Positions 17,533 to 27,523 of a DNA stretch of 64,000 bases are shown here, in pieces (positions within the stretch are counted from its first letter, which is position 1; every line of letters begins with the position of its first letter). The DNA lies in contig NZ_CADIJQ010000004.1 of NCBI RefSeq assembly GCF_902859595.1, positions 1 to 64,000 on the forward strand, written 5' to 3'. Made by a program: the position numbers and the translations under genes. The stretch comes from Achromobacter kerstersii (lineage in GTDB: Bacteria > Pseudomonadota > Gammaproteobacteria > Burkholderiales > Burkholderiaceae_B). The notes below the pieces were generated by a model, which worked only from the letters and a program-made list of their open reading frames with translations, ran no database searches and was not told the DNA's origin.

Positions 17533-19200
17533 ATGGAAAGTACCGCCACCTTGGACCTGCCCGGCTCAAAGCCGGGTTTTTTTGACAAAGAACGCACGAT
17601 CGCCGGGCCTGGATTCTCGCGCTGGCTGGTGCCTCCTGCCGCGTTGGCCATCCATCTTTGCATCGGCATGGCCTACGGTTTCTCGGTGTTCTGGCTGCCC
17701 CTGTCCAAGGTGGTGGGCGGCGCCAAGCCGCTAGCCTGCCCGGCCGACATGAGCCTGGCCGCAGAACTCTTCACCACCAGCTGCGACTGGAAGATTTCCA
17801 CCATGGGGTGGATGTACACGCTGTTCTTCGTGCTGCTGGGGTGTTCCGCCGCGCTCTGGGGCGGCTGGCTGGAACGCGCCGGTCCGCGCAAGGCGGGCGT
17901 GGTGTCGGCGCTGTGCTGGTGCGGCGGCCTGGTCATTTCGGCCATCGGCGTGTACCTGCATCAGATGTGGATGCTGTGGCTGGGGTCGGGCGTCATCGGC
18001 GGCATCGGGCTGGGGCTGGGGTATATCTCGCCCGTCAGCACGCTGATCAAATGGTTTCCCGACCGCCGCGGCATGGCGACCGGCATGGCCATCATGGGCT
18101 TTGGCGGCGGCGCAATGATAGGCGCGCCCCTTGCCGACCTGCTGATGCGCCACTTCGCCACCCCCACGTCGCCCGGCGTCTGGCAGACCTTCCTGACGAT
18201 GGCCGTCGTGTACTTCATCTTCATGATGTCGGGCGCGCTGGGCTACCGCGTGCCCCCCACGGGCTGGAAGCCGGAAGGCTGGACGGCGCCTGCCAAGCAT
18301 GCCAACAACGCGATGATCACCAAGGGCCACGTGCACGTGAAGCGCGTCTGGGGCGTGCCGCAATTCTGGCTCGTCTGGCTGGTGCTGTGCCTGAACGTGA
18401 CGGCCGGCATTGGCATCCTGGGCATGGCGTCCCCGCTTTTGCAGGAAGTGTTTGGCGGCGGCCTGATCAACAAGCCGGAACTGGGCTACGCCCAATTGGA
18501 CAAGGATCAGCTGGCCGCCATTGCCGCCATTGCCGCGGGCTTTACCGGCCTGCTCAGCCTGTTCAACATTGGCGGGCGGTTCTTCTGGGCCAGCCTGTCT
18601 GACAAGCTGGGCCGCAAGCTGACCTATCTGATTTTCTTCGTGCTGGGCTTCGTGTTGTACGCCGCCATTCCGTGGACGGCGCACATGGGCGCGCTGGCCC
18701 TGTTCGTGGCCGCGTTCTGCGTGATCCTGTCGATGTACGGCGGCGGCTTCGCGACCGTGCCGGCGTACCTGGCCGACCTGTTCGGCACGCAGATGGTGGG
18801 CGCCATCCACGGCCGGCTGCTCACGGCGTGGTCGGCGGCCGGCATCTTTGGCCCGGTGCTGGTGAACTACATCCGCGAATACCAGTTGTCGATTGGCGTG
18901 CCGCGCGCGCAGGTGTACGACATCACCATGTACATCCTGGCCGGCATGCTGGTGCTGGGCTTTCTGTGCAATCTGGCGATTCGCCCGGTCAACCCCAAAT
19001 ACTTCATGACGGACGCCGAACTGGCGCAGGAAAAAGCCCTGGCGCACGAACGCGCAGCCGCCGCTGAAACGCACGGCGTGGGGCGCTCGACCTTCCGCAC
19101 GCCCGCCGCCCTGGTGCTGTTCGCCTGGGCCTGCGTGGGGATTCCGCTAGCCTGGGGCATCTGGATCACGCTGCAAAAGGCGGTTGTCCTGTTCCACTGA
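17533..19200 (+). CDS. OFA-family MFS transporter (oxalate/formate antiporter type)
   Basis: A 12-segment major facilitator protein (555 aa) of the oxalate/formate antiporter family. After a hydrophilic N-terminus the first membrane segment contains LAIHLCIGMAYGFSVFWLP, a typical OFA start, and the loop between segments 2 and 3 has GWLERAGPRKAG. A GAGGAG ribosome site precedes the ATG. Location just behind fdsD suggests import of formate or exchange of a related small acid for the dehydrogenase, but other OFA members carry different monocarboxylates. Codons 10-17 encode a perfect intrinsic-terminator-like hairpin (separate entry). A second GC-rich hairpin without a T tract follows the stop (19214-19236). 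Confidence 0.9.
   Translation: MESTATLDLPGSKPGFFDKERTIAGPGFSRWLVPPAALAIHLCIGMAYGFSVFWLPLSKVVGGAKPLACPADMSLAAELFTTSCDWKISTMGWMYTLFFVLLGCSAALWGGWLERAGPRKAGVVSALCWCGGLVISAIGVYLHQMWMLWLGSGVIGGIGLGLGYISPVSTLIKWFPDRRGMATGMAIMGFGGGAMIGAPLADLLMRHFATPTSPGVWQTFLTMAVVYFIFMMSGALGYRVPPTGWKPEGWTAPAKHANNAMITKGHVHVKRVWGVPQFWLVWLVLCLNVTAGIGILGMASPLLQEVFGGGLINKPELGYAQLDKDQLAAIAAIAAGFTGLLSLFNIGGRFFWASLSDKLGRKLTYLIFFVLGFVLYAAIPWTAHMGALALFVAAFCVILSMYGGGFATVPAYLADLFGTQMVGAIHGRLLTAWSAAGIFGPVLVNYIREYQLSIGVPRAQVYDITMYILAGMLVLGFLCNLAIRPVNPKYFMTDAELAQEKALAHERAAAAETHGVGRSTFRTPAALVLFAWACVGIPLAWGIWITLQKAVVLFH
17560..17583 (+). terminator. Intrinsic terminator-like hairpin inside transporter CDS
   Basis: A 7-bp stem CCCGGCT/AGCCGGG with a CAA loop (17560-17576) is followed directly by seven T residues (17577-17583). 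This is a textbook rho-independent terminator, yet it lies 27-50 bases after the start codon and encodes PGSKPGFF in frame. It could act as an attenuator whose effect depends on translation, or stop fds read-through when the transporter is not being translated. Confidence 0.65.
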
Positions 19201-19340
19201 AAGCGGCACATCCGCGCGGCGCCTGGCGCGCCGCGCACCGCCCCGGGGCGCGAAACTGCTACATTGGCAGCCCGCGCCCTTTCTTTTTATCTCCCCTACA
19301 TGATCCTGCCCCGTCCCCCCGTCCTTGCTGGAGCGACACA

Positions 19341-20474
19341 TTGACCGCCCCTGAACTGCACTGGGTAGAACAAGACGCCCCCCGCTCCGCCCGCTGGCTC
19401 TCTGAAACCGGCGCCACGCCGCCCAAGCGCGTGGTCGTGGTGGACGACACCCTGACCGCGGACATGGCCTACCGCCAGGCCTGCGAAGGCGTCGGCCTGC
19501 TGTGGCGCGGCGACTTCCAGAACGCGCGTCTGCTGCTGCAAGCCATGACCCGCCGCGTGGACAAGCGCCCGCGCAAGCCGGTCGACACGCTGCTGGAAGC
19601 CTTCAACCAGCACCGCCAGATTCAATCCCAGCGCGCCCGCATCCTGGGCATGCTGCTGATTCCGTTTGACGCCGGCCACGGCATTTCGCTGCGCCGCGCG
19701 CCCGACGCGCGCCAAGCCTGCGAAGAAGTCCACGGCCCCGCCGACGAGCCCTACGTGGCATCGCTGCGCGAACTACTGGGCATGATCGGCGCCTTCGAAT
19801 GGCGCAAGAAGGGCGTGGAAATTCCCGTCCTGAACAACCGCATCCACCCGCACTACGGCGTGTTCTCGCCCCTGCGCGGCGAATACGTCGAACTCGTGGC
19901 CAACACCCCGATGCCGCGCGGCAGCGTGGCCTTTGATATCGGCACCGGCACCGGCGTCCTGGCCGCCGTGATTGCGCGCCGTGGCGGCAAGCGCGTCATC
20001 GGCACCGACCAGGACCCGCGCGCGCTTGCTTGCGCCCGCGAAAACCTGGAACGGCTGGGCCTGTCCAAGCAGGTCGACATCGTGGAAGCCGACCTCTTCC
20101 CCGAAGGCCGCGTGTCGTTGATCGTCTGCAACCCGCCGTGGCTGCCCGCCCGTCCGAGTTCCCCGGTTGAACACGCCGTGTATGACCCCGACAGCCGCAT
20201 GCTGCGCGGCTTTCTGAATGGGCTGACCGAGCACCTGACGCCCAACGGCGAAGGCTGGCTGATTCTGTCGGACCTGGCCGAACACCTGGGCCTGCGCACG
20301 CGCGAACAGTTGATGGAAATGATTGATGCGGCCGGGCTGCGCGTCATCGAACGCATCGACACGCGCCCCACGCACGCACGCGCCAAAGACCCGAGCGACC
20401 CGCTGTACGCGGCGCGTTCGAAGGAAGTGACGTCGTTGTGGAGATTGGGCGCGGCGGCTGCACCGGCTGCTTGA
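19341..20474 (+). CDS. Class I SAM-dependent methyltransferase (PrmC-like)
   Basis: A 377-aa methyltransferase. The SAM-binding core is clear (VAFDIGTGTGVLAAVIARRG, then IGTDQDPRAL and VEADLFP), and the catalytic NPPW motif (CNPPWLPARP) points to methylation of an amide or amino nitrogen, as in the PrmC/HemK and RlmG groups. The N-terminal 180 residues are not a family I recognise. The start is a TTG with GCTGGAG upstream (19327-19333); no ATG lies near. The substrate is unknown. A strong terminator and tandem repeats follow the stop. Confidence 0.75.
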   Translation: MTAPELHWVEQDAPRSARWLSETGATPPKRVVVVDDTLTADMAYRQACEGVGLLWRGDFQNARLLLQAMTRRVDKRPRKPVDTLLEAFNQHRQIQSQRARILGMLLIPFDAGHGISLRRAPDARQACEEVHGPADEPYVASLRELLGMIGAFEWRKKGVEIPVLNNRIHPHYGVFSPLRGEYVELVANTPMPRGSVAFDIGTGTGVLAAVIARRGGKRVIGTDQDPRALACARENLERLGLSKQVDIVEADLFPEGRVSLIVCNPPWLPARPSSPVEHAVYDPDSRMLRGFLNGLTEHLTPNGEGWLILSDLAEHLGLRTREQLMEMIDAAGLRVIERIDTRPTHARAKDPSDPLYAARSKEVTSLWRLGAAAAPAA

Positions 20475-20586
20475 TTGACTGCCTGATTGACTGCCTGATA
20501 AGTCGCCTGATTGGTAGCCTGACCCGCACGCATGCGCGCATGAACGCATGAACGCATGAACGCATGAACGCATGAATGCATGAACC
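20473..20586. repeat. Two adjacent tandem arrays, 12-bp and 8-bp
   Basis: Directly from the methyltransferase stop codon, four 12-bp units of GATTGACTGCCT type run from 20473 to 20520. After ten bases, seven 8-bp units of CATGAACG type run from 20531 to 20586. A terminator hairpin follows at once. The arrays are non-coding and look like replication-slippage products. Confidence 0.85.
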
Positions 20587-20590
20587 ATAA

Positions 20591-20626
20591 CGCGGCCCGA
20601 AGACTGTTCTTCGGGCCGCGTTTTTT

Positions 20627-20627
<1 letters not shown>
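20591..20627 (+). terminator. Strong rho-independent terminator
   Basis: A perfect 13-bp stem (CGCGGCCCGAAGA paired with its complement at 20608-20620), loop CTGT, and seven T residues (20621-20627). It ends transcription of the methyltransferase gene on the plus strand. The T run touches the stop codon of the convergent DUF1345 gene. Confidence 0.92.
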
Positions 20628-21979
<1,352 letters not shown>

Positions 21980-21983
<4 letters not shown>

Positions 21984-22555
21984 CGACGTTGCCTCCACAC
22001 GGCCAGGATGCTCAGCGGCGTCAGCACCGCCATTGTCGGCAGCAAGGGAATGCGCAACACGGCGATGGCCACGAAGCAGATCGTGGCCACCACCCCAGCC
22101 AGCCAGTCGCGGCGCTTGATCACCGGCACGCCAATCTTGACCGCCATCGAAATCAGCAACCCCGCCGCCGCGGCCGCCAAGCCCGCAAACAGGTGCTGGA
22201 TGTGCGGATCGCTTTGAAAGCGGTCATACACCATGCCCAGCAGAATGACGATGGCCGACGGCGCCAGGATCAGCCCCATCAACGCCGAAAAGGCGCCGCG
22301 CGGGCCGCGGAATTTCATGCCCAGCGCCACCGACAGGTTGATGATGTTGCCGCCTGGCAGGAACTGGCACAGGCCCAGCAGGTCAGTGAATTCCGGCCCG
22401 CTTAACCAGCCGTGTTTTTCAACGACCATGCGGCGCGCCAGCGGCAGCGCGCCGCCGAAGGCCGTCAGGCCAAGCATGAGGAATCCGTAAAACAACTGCC
22501 CGCAAGTGGGCGCAGGCCGACACTCGGCCTCTAGGGTGGAGGGTGCTGCATTCAT
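21980..22555 (-). CDS. Chromate transporter, N-terminal half homologue (ChrA type)
   Basis: The partner CHR-domain protein (191 aa), translated first. It contains LMLGLTAFGGALPLARR and LGLCQFLPGGNIINLSVALG, the counterparts of the motifs in the downstream gene; together they correspond to the two halves of long ChrA. The pair is divergent from a LysR regulator 140 bp away, a common layout for chromate or sulfate-linked transporters. Confidence 0.88.
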
Positions 22556-22662
22556 GGTGTAAGGGCCGGTCTTGGGGCCGGTAAGCAGGGGCTGGCGCGT
22601 CGCCGCGCTGACAGAGAAATACCGAGTGGGAAGCCTACTCTTCGCTCAAGATAATGTCTAAT

Positions 22663-22686
22663 ATATGACCACTTAACCACTCATAT
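22663..22686. promoter_or_regulatory. LysR-type inverted repeat
   Basis: ATATGA (22663-22668) and TCATAT (22681-22686) are exact inverted copies 12 bases apart, ending 9 bp before the LysR start codon, in the intergenic region shared with the chromate genes. LysR proteins usually bind such T-N11/12-A dyads and repress their own gene, so this is a likely autoregulatory site. Confidence 0.5.
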
Positions 22687-22695
22687 CCAACCCAT

Positions 22696-23628
22696 ATGGC
22701 ATCGGTCGACTTGCGCCTGCTGCGTTACTTCCTGGCAGTGGCCGAGGAATCCCATCTGACCAAGGCCGCCGCCCGGCTTGGCATCCGGCAGCCGCCGCTT
22801 AGCCAGCAGATTCGCGTGCTGGAACAAGAGCTGGGCGTGACCCTGTTTCACCGCCTGCCGCGCGGCATGGAACTGACTGAAAGCGGGCGCGCGCTGGTGG
22901 ACGATGCGCGCAACATCCTTGCGCTGGTGGACCAGGCGGTCGATGGCGTGCGCCGCGTGTCACAAGGCGAAGCCGGCCGGCTGACGGTGGGGTTCACCGG
23001 GTCGGCCGCGTTCCATCCCTTTGTGCCCACGGTCATCCGCCGTTTTCGCGAAAGCGCGCCCAATGTGCGGCTGGTGCTGGAAGAAAGCAGCACCGGCGAA
23101 CTGCGCGAAGCCGTCAGCGAAGGCCGCGTGGACGTCGCTTTCATTCGCGGCGCGCACGGCACGGGTTCGGGCGTGTCCGAAGAAACCGTGTTGGAAGAAA
23201 CCATGCTGGCGGCTTTTCCCGCCGACCATCCCGCCGTCAAGGGACGCGCGCGCAGCCAGATCGCGCTGTCCGAACTGGCCGAAGAATCCTTGATCCTTTA
23301 CCGCCGCCATAGCGGCCCCGGTTTATACGACGCCATCATCACCGCGTGCAGCGCATCGGGGTTCAGCCCGCGCGTAGCGCAAGAAGCGCCGCGCATGTTG
23401 TCCACGCTGAGCCTGGTGGCGGCCGGCCTGGGCGTGTCGCTGGTGCCGGCGTCGCTGCGCCGCGTGAACATCGAAGGCGTGGTGTACGTCAATGTCACCG
23501 GCCCCGTGGCGCTGCGCGCGCAACTGAACCTGATCTGGCGCGACACGCCGATGTCAGGCGCCACCCGCAAGCTGATCGACGAAGTGCGCCGGCATCGCGC
23601 CGAAGACCCCGGCCTGACTCGCGGATAA
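22696..23628 (+). CDS. LysR-family transcriptional regulator
   Basis: A 310-aa LysR protein: winged helix in residues 1-60 (RLLRYFLAVAEESHLTKAAA, RQPPLSQQIRVLEQELG) and a substrate-binding domain from about 90 (LTVGFTGSAAFHPFVP). It resembles BenM/CatM-like regulators of aromatic or small-acid genes in the effector domain, but the effector is not readable. It is divergent from the chromate transporter pair, which it probably controls. murI follows only 9 bp later and may share its transcript. Confidence 0.9.
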   Translation: MASVDLRLLRYFLAVAEESHLTKAAARLGIRQPPLSQQIRVLEQELGVTLFHRLPRGMELTESGRALVDDARNILALVDQAVDGVRRVSQGEAGRLTVGFTGSAAFHPFVPTVIRRFRESAPNVRLVLEESSTGELREAVSEGRVDVAFIRGAHGTGSGVSEETVLEETMLAAFPADHPAVKGRARSQIALSELAEESLILYRRHSGPGLYDAIITACSASGFSPRVAQEAPRMLSTLSLVAAGLGVSLVPASLRRVNIEGVVYVNVTGPVALRAQLNLIWRDTPMSGATRKLIDEVRRHRAEDPGLTRG

Positions 23629-23637
23629 TCCAACACC

Positions 23638-24441
23638 ATGCTTTCAGAATCCCCCATCGGTATCTATGACTCCGGCGTTGGCGGCCTGAGCGTGCTGCGC
23701 GCCATTCGCGACGCCCTGCCCCATGAATCGCTGCTGTACGTGGCCGACTCCGCGCACGTGCCTTATGGCGAAAAGACGCAAGAGTTCGTCCTGCAACGCG
23801 CCTTTGCGCTGGCGGATTATTTCGTGTCGCGCCAGGCAAAAGCCATGGTCGTCGCGTGCAACACCGCCACCGCCGCCGCCATTGCCCAACTGCGCAAGCG
23901 CCACCCCGGCCTGATCATCATTGGCGTCGAACCCGCCATCAAGCCCGCCGCGCATCTGACGCACAGCGGCGTCGTGGGGGTGTTCGCCACCACCGGCACC
24001 TTGGCCAGCCCCAAGTTCGCCGCGCTGGTCCAGCGCGAAGCACCCGAAGTCCGCATCCTGCTGCGGCCTTGCCCGGAATGGGTGCGGCTGGTGGAGCAAG
24101 GCGAACTCACCGGCCCCGCCGTCGATGCCGCCGTACAAGCGCCCGTGGCGGAATTGCGCGCGGCCGGCGCCGACGTGCTGGTGCTGGGCTGCACCCATTT
24201 CCCCTTCCTGCGCGACGCCATCCAGGCGGCGGCCGGCCCCAGCGTGCCCTTGCTGGAAACCGGCGCCCCCGTGGCGCGCTGGCTGCGGCATCAGTTGCAG
24301 GAAAAGGGCTTGCTACGCGCAACCGGCGCCGCAGACCTGCATCTGGAAACCACAGGCAGCGTCCCCGCGCTGGCGGCCCTGGCCAGCCGCTTACTGGGCA
24401 AGCCGCATGAGGCGGCGGCCACGCCCGAACGCTGGCGCTGA
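23638..24441 (+). CDS. murI: Glutamate racemase MurI
   Basis: Makes D-glutamate for peptidoglycan (267 aa). The catalytic acid-base cysteines are Cys74 (VVACNTATAA) and Cys185 (VLGCTHFPFL); the substrate loop IYDSGVGGLSVL starts at residue 9 with Asp11 and Ser12. The protein is full length for the family. It sits 9 bp behind the LysR gene, an unusual partner for an essential cell-wall gene, so a promoter inside the LysR coding region is likely. Confidence 0.96.
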   Translation: MLSESPIGIYDSGVGGLSVLRAIRDALPHESLLYVADSAHVPYGEKTQEFVLQRAFALADYFVSRQAKAMVVACNTATAAAIAQLRKRHPGLIIIGVEPAIKPAAHLTHSGVVGVFATTGTLASPKFAALVQREAPEVRILLRPCPEWVRLVEQGELTGPAVDAAVQAPVAELRAAGADVLVLGCTHFPFLRDAIQAAAGPSVPLLETGAPVARWLRHQLQEKGLLRATGAADLHLETTGSVPALAALASRLLGKPHEAAATPERWR

Positions 24442-24561
24442 TCGCTTGCCTGCCCGCGCGCGGGTTGATCCTGCGCAGCGTCCCTTGCGCGAAATCGGCG
24501 AATAATTGGAATACAGTGATCGCACAGCCTCTCGCGGCTCGCACATAACAAGGAGACGACC

Positions 24562-24987
24562 ATGAAACGCGTCCTGATTCCCGTCGACGGTTCCAAACCC
24601 GCCGTCCACGCCGTCCAAGCCCTGCTGGCAGCCCGCGCCTACGACCCCGTCGAACGCGTGGACCTGCTCAGCGTCCAGATACCTCTGAAGTCCGGCAAGA
24701 TCGGCCGCGGCCTGTCTCAAGCAGACATTGACGCCTACTACCAGGACGAAGGCCAGGCCGCCTTGCAGGAAGCCAGCCGCCTGCTGTCGCAAGCGGGCGT
24801 GCCCTTCGCCGTGCATGTTGAAATCGGTGAGGCCGCTGAAACCATCGTCCGCATCGCCGGCGAATCCGGCGCTGACGAAATCTTCATGGGGTCGCGTGGC
24901 CTGGGGTCGGTCTCGTCGCTGTTCATGGGGTCCGTTGCCACGCGCGTCCTGCACCTGACGGAATTGCCCGTCACCCTGGTCAAGTAA
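24562..24987 (+). CDS. Universal stress protein (UspA family)
   Basis: A single-domain Usp (141 aa) with the N-terminal strand KRVLIPVDGSK and the ATP-binding loop GSRGLGSVSSLFMGS. AAGGAGAC precedes the ATG. Members of this group bind ATP and aid survival under stress or low oxygen. It is followed 17 bp later by a paralogue, so the two are co-transcribed and could form homo- or heterodimers. Confidence 0.92.
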   Translation: MKRVLIPVDGSKPAVHAVQALLAARAYDPVERVDLLSVQIPLKSGKIGRGLSQADIDAYYQDEGQAALQEASRLLSQAGVPFAVHVEIGEAAETIVRIAGESGADEIFMGSRGLGSVSSLFMGSVATRVLHLTELPVTLVK

Positions 24988-25004
24988 TGCATCAAGGAGC
25001 ATCC

Positions 25005-25433
25005 ATGCTGAACATCCTGGTCCCCGTCGACGGCTCCGACAATGCCAACCGCGCCGTGCTGTACGCCCGCCAACTGGCCCAAGGCGCGCCCGCCGCGCGC
25101 ATCCATCTGCTTAACGTGCAAACGCCCACGCAAGGGCGCGCCGGCGTTTCCCGTCTGATCACGCAAGACATGATCGACGAGTTCTACGCCCGCGAAGGCC
25201 AGGAGGCCACCGACGAGGCGCGCCAGCTGCTGGACACCACTGGCACCGACTACACCAGCCACATCGAATTCGGCCACGCCGCCACCGAGATCGCCGGCTA
25301 CGCGCGCGACCAAGGCTGCGCCCGCATCGTGATGGGCACGCGCGGCCATGGCAACCTGGTCAACATCCTGATCGGCTCGGTCGCCAATCAGGTGCTGCAA
25401 CTGTCGGACGTGCCGGTCACGCTGGTGAAGTAA
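25005..25433 (+). CDS. Universal stress protein (UspA family), second copy
   Basis: A second Usp (142 aa), similar to the one before it. It begins MLNILVPVDGSDNANRA and has GTRGHGNLVNILIGS as nucleotide loop. I use the ATG at 25005 because AAGGAG lies 6 bases upstream; an in-frame ATG at 24987 lies on the stop of the first gene without a ribosome site. The tandem arrangement and similar length suggest duplication. Confidence 0.92.
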   Translation: MLNILVPVDGSDNANRAVLYARQLAQGAPAARIHLLNVQTPTQGRAGVSRLITQDMIDEFYAREGQEATDEARQLLDTTGTDYTSHIEFGHAATEIAGYARDQGCARIVMGTRGHGNLVNILIGSVANQVLQLSDVPVTLVK

Positions 25434-25455
25434 CGCGTCGGGCTGGCGCGTTTTT
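25432..25455 (+). terminator. Probable terminator after the usp pair
   Basis: AACGCG (25432-25437) pairs with CGCGTT (25447-25452), loop of nine, and the T run reaches 25455. It starts in the stop codon of the second usp gene, which faces the histidine kinase gene on the other strand. Confidence 0.55.
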
Positions 25456-25460
25456 AGTAT

Positions 25461-26864
25461 TCATATCGCGTCGGCAAGCCCCGGCAACGACAAGGACACG
25501 CGCAGCCCGCCCAACGGCGATGGGCTCGCGTGAACCTCGCCGCCATACGTGCCGACCAGATCGCGCACAATGTCCAGCCCCAGGCCCGAGCCGGGCAGTT
25601 GTTCGTCCATGCGCACGCCGCGCAGAAAGATGCGCTCGCGGGCATCGTCTTCGATGCCTGGGCCGTCGTCATCGATATGCATCAGCAAGCGCGCGCCGCT
25701 TGCCGGTTCCACCGATATCACCACCTGGCTGCGTGCCCATTTGCAGGCGTTATCCAGCAGGTTGCCCAACATTTCCTGCAAATCCTGCGGCTCGCCACGA
25801 AACACTTGCGTGCCGGTAAAGCCTTGCATGCTGATCTGCAAACCGCGCTGCGCATACAGGCGCTGCATGACGCGCACCAGCCCCGCCGCCGCGTCCTGCA
25901 ACGGCGCGCGCCCATCGGCCGCGCCTGATGCGGCGGCGGCGCGTGCGCGGGCCAGGTGATAGTTGATCTGGCGGTTGGCCATCGCCACTTGTTCTTCGAC
26001 CAATGCCGCTGGCACGCTCGCGTCGCGCGAGGCGGCGTTGGCAAGAATGGTCAGCGGCGTCTTGACGGCGTGCGCCAGATTGCCCGCTTGCGTGCGGGCG
26101 CGCTGCACGATGTCGGCGTTCATCGCCAGCACCTGGTTGAAATCGTCCACCAGGGGTTGGATCTCGCTGGGGAACTGGCCGTCGATGCGGCTGCTGCCCG
26201 CATCCTGTTTCGCCAATTGCCGCCGCAGCCGAGCCAAGGGCCGCAAACCCACCACCACCTGCACCACGGCGGCCGCCGTCAAGCCAACGGCCAACGCGCC
26301 CAAGGCAATCGCCAGCATATGGTTGAAGCGCTCGATGGGTTCGGCCAGCACGTTGCGGTCGGCGGCCACAATCAGGCGCAAGGGCGCGGCGTCTTCTTCA
26401 GCCGGCTTCAGCACGCGTGCAAGCGCGGTCAGGCTGCGTCCGGCGGGGCCGGTAAGGTCATAAACCTGATCGCCGCTATCGGCATCGCGCGGCACGGGTT
26501 TCAGGGGCGCGTCCAGTGTCTGGTCCCACAAGGACCGCGAGCGCGCCACGCCCATGGCCGCCGGCTTGCCGCCATCCGCCAGCCGGTCCACCTGCCAATA
26601 CAAACCCGACAGCGGCTGCTCCAACCGCGGGTCGCTCAGCGGCGGCGACACCACCGGACGCCCGTCGGCGCCCATGTTGATGGCGGCGGTGAGCTGGTTC
26701 AGATGCAAGGTCAGCTCGGCCTGCAACTGCTGCGTGATGTGCTGGCGAAACAGGCTGGAAAGCCCCCACCCCGCCATCACCACCGCCACCAGAATCCAGG
26801 CCAGCGTACCGGCCAGCAGGCGCAGCCGCAGCGAGCCCAGCACGCCCGCGCGCCGCGTCATCAT
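25461..26864 (-). CDS. Sensor histidine kinase
   Basis: A membrane-bound kinase of 467 aa. Two membrane segments (about 17-38 and 183-207) flank a periplasmic sensor of about 145 residues. Phospho-acceptor His265 lies in NLAHAVKTPLT; the ATPase domain has NLLDNACKWA (N box), DDGPGIE and GSGLGLDIV (G boxes). The layout is like PhoQ-type kinases. Its start overlaps the response-regulator stop by four bases, and it is third in an operon that opens with a PepSY gene. The signal is unknown; PepSY neighbours suggest a periplasmic or metal-related cue. Confidence 0.92.
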   Translation of the reverse strand: MMTRRAGVLGSLRLRLLAGTLAWILVAVVMAGWGLSSLFRQHITQQLQAELTLHLNQLTAAINMGADGRPVVSPPLSDPRLEQPLSGLYWQVDRLADGGKPAAMGVARSRSLWDQTLDAPLKPVPRDADSGDQVYDLTGPAGRSLTALARVLKPAEEDAAPLRLIVAADRNVLAEPIERFNHMLAIALGALAVGLTAAAVVQVVVGLRPLARLRRQLAKQDAGSSRIDGQFPSEIQPLVDDFNQVLAMNADIVQRARTQAGNLAHAVKTPLTILANAASRDASVPAALVEEQVAMANRQINYHLARARAAAASGAADGRAPLQDAAAGLVRVMQRLYAQRGLQISMQGFTGTQVFRGEPQDLQEMLGNLLDNACKWARSQVVISVEPASGARLLMHIDDDGPGIEDDARERIFLRGVRMDEQLPGSGLGLDIVRDLVGTYGGEVHASPSPLGGLRVSLSLPGLADAI

Positions 26865-27523
26865 TCGTGCGCCGCCAACCGGTAGCCCAGCCCGCGCACC
26901 GTTTCGATGGTGTCAGGCGGCAGTTTTTTGCGCAGCCGGCCGATGAAGACCTCGATGGTGTTGGAGTCGCGGTCGAAGTCCTGCGCGTACACGTGGTCGA
27001 TCAATTCCGTGCGCGACACCACCTCGCCCGCGCGCTGCATCAGTACCGACAACACCTTGAACTCGTGGCTGGTCAGGGTCAGCGCCTGGCCGTCGATCGT
27101 GACCTTGGCCTGGCGCGTATCCAGCATCAGCGGGCCGCAACGCCATTGCGCGCTGGCGTGCGCGGTGCTGCGGCGTAGCAGCGCGCGCACCCGCGCCAGC
27201 AACTCTTCCATGTGAAAAGGCTTGGTCAGGTAATCGTCCGCGCCTGCGTCGATGCCGGCCACCTTTTCGTGCCAGTTGTCGCGCGCGGTCAGGATCAGCA
27301 CCGGCATGTTGCGCTGGGCGGCGCGCCATTGCTTCAGCACCGTCAGCCCATCCATCACCGGCAAGCCCAAGTCCAGCACCACGGCATCGAACGCTTCCAC
27401 ATCGCCCAGAAAGCGGGCGGATTCGCCATCGCCCGACACATCCACCGTATAGCCCGCGCCGCGCAGCGCGTCGGCCAGTTGGCCGGCCAGCGTGGGTTCA
27501 TCTTCAACCACCAGGATGCGCAT
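26861..27523 (-). CDS. OmpR/PhoP-type response regulator
   Basis: A 220-aa two-component regulator: receiver domain with phospho-acceptor Asp51 (VVLDLGLPVMDG), Lys of TKPF near 102, and a C-terminal winged helix (LTSHEFKVLSVLMQRAGEVV, then RGLGYRL). Co-transcribed with the histidine kinase behind it and overlapping the PepSY stop codon by one base. Direct repeats with an 11-bp period upstream of the operon (27948-27964) fit the binding mode of this family, suggesting autoregulation. Confidence 0.94.
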   Translation of the reverse strand: MRILVVEDEPTLAGQLADALRGAGYTVDVSGDGESARFLGDVEAFDAVVLDLGLPVMDGLTVLKQWRAAQRNMPVLILTARDNWHEKVAGIDAGADDYLTKPFHMEELLARVRALLRRSTAHASAQWRCGPLMLDTRQAKVTIDGQALTLTSHEFKVLSVLMQRAGEVVSRTELIDHVYAQDFDRDSNTIEVFIGRLRKKLPPDTIETVRGLGYRLAAHE

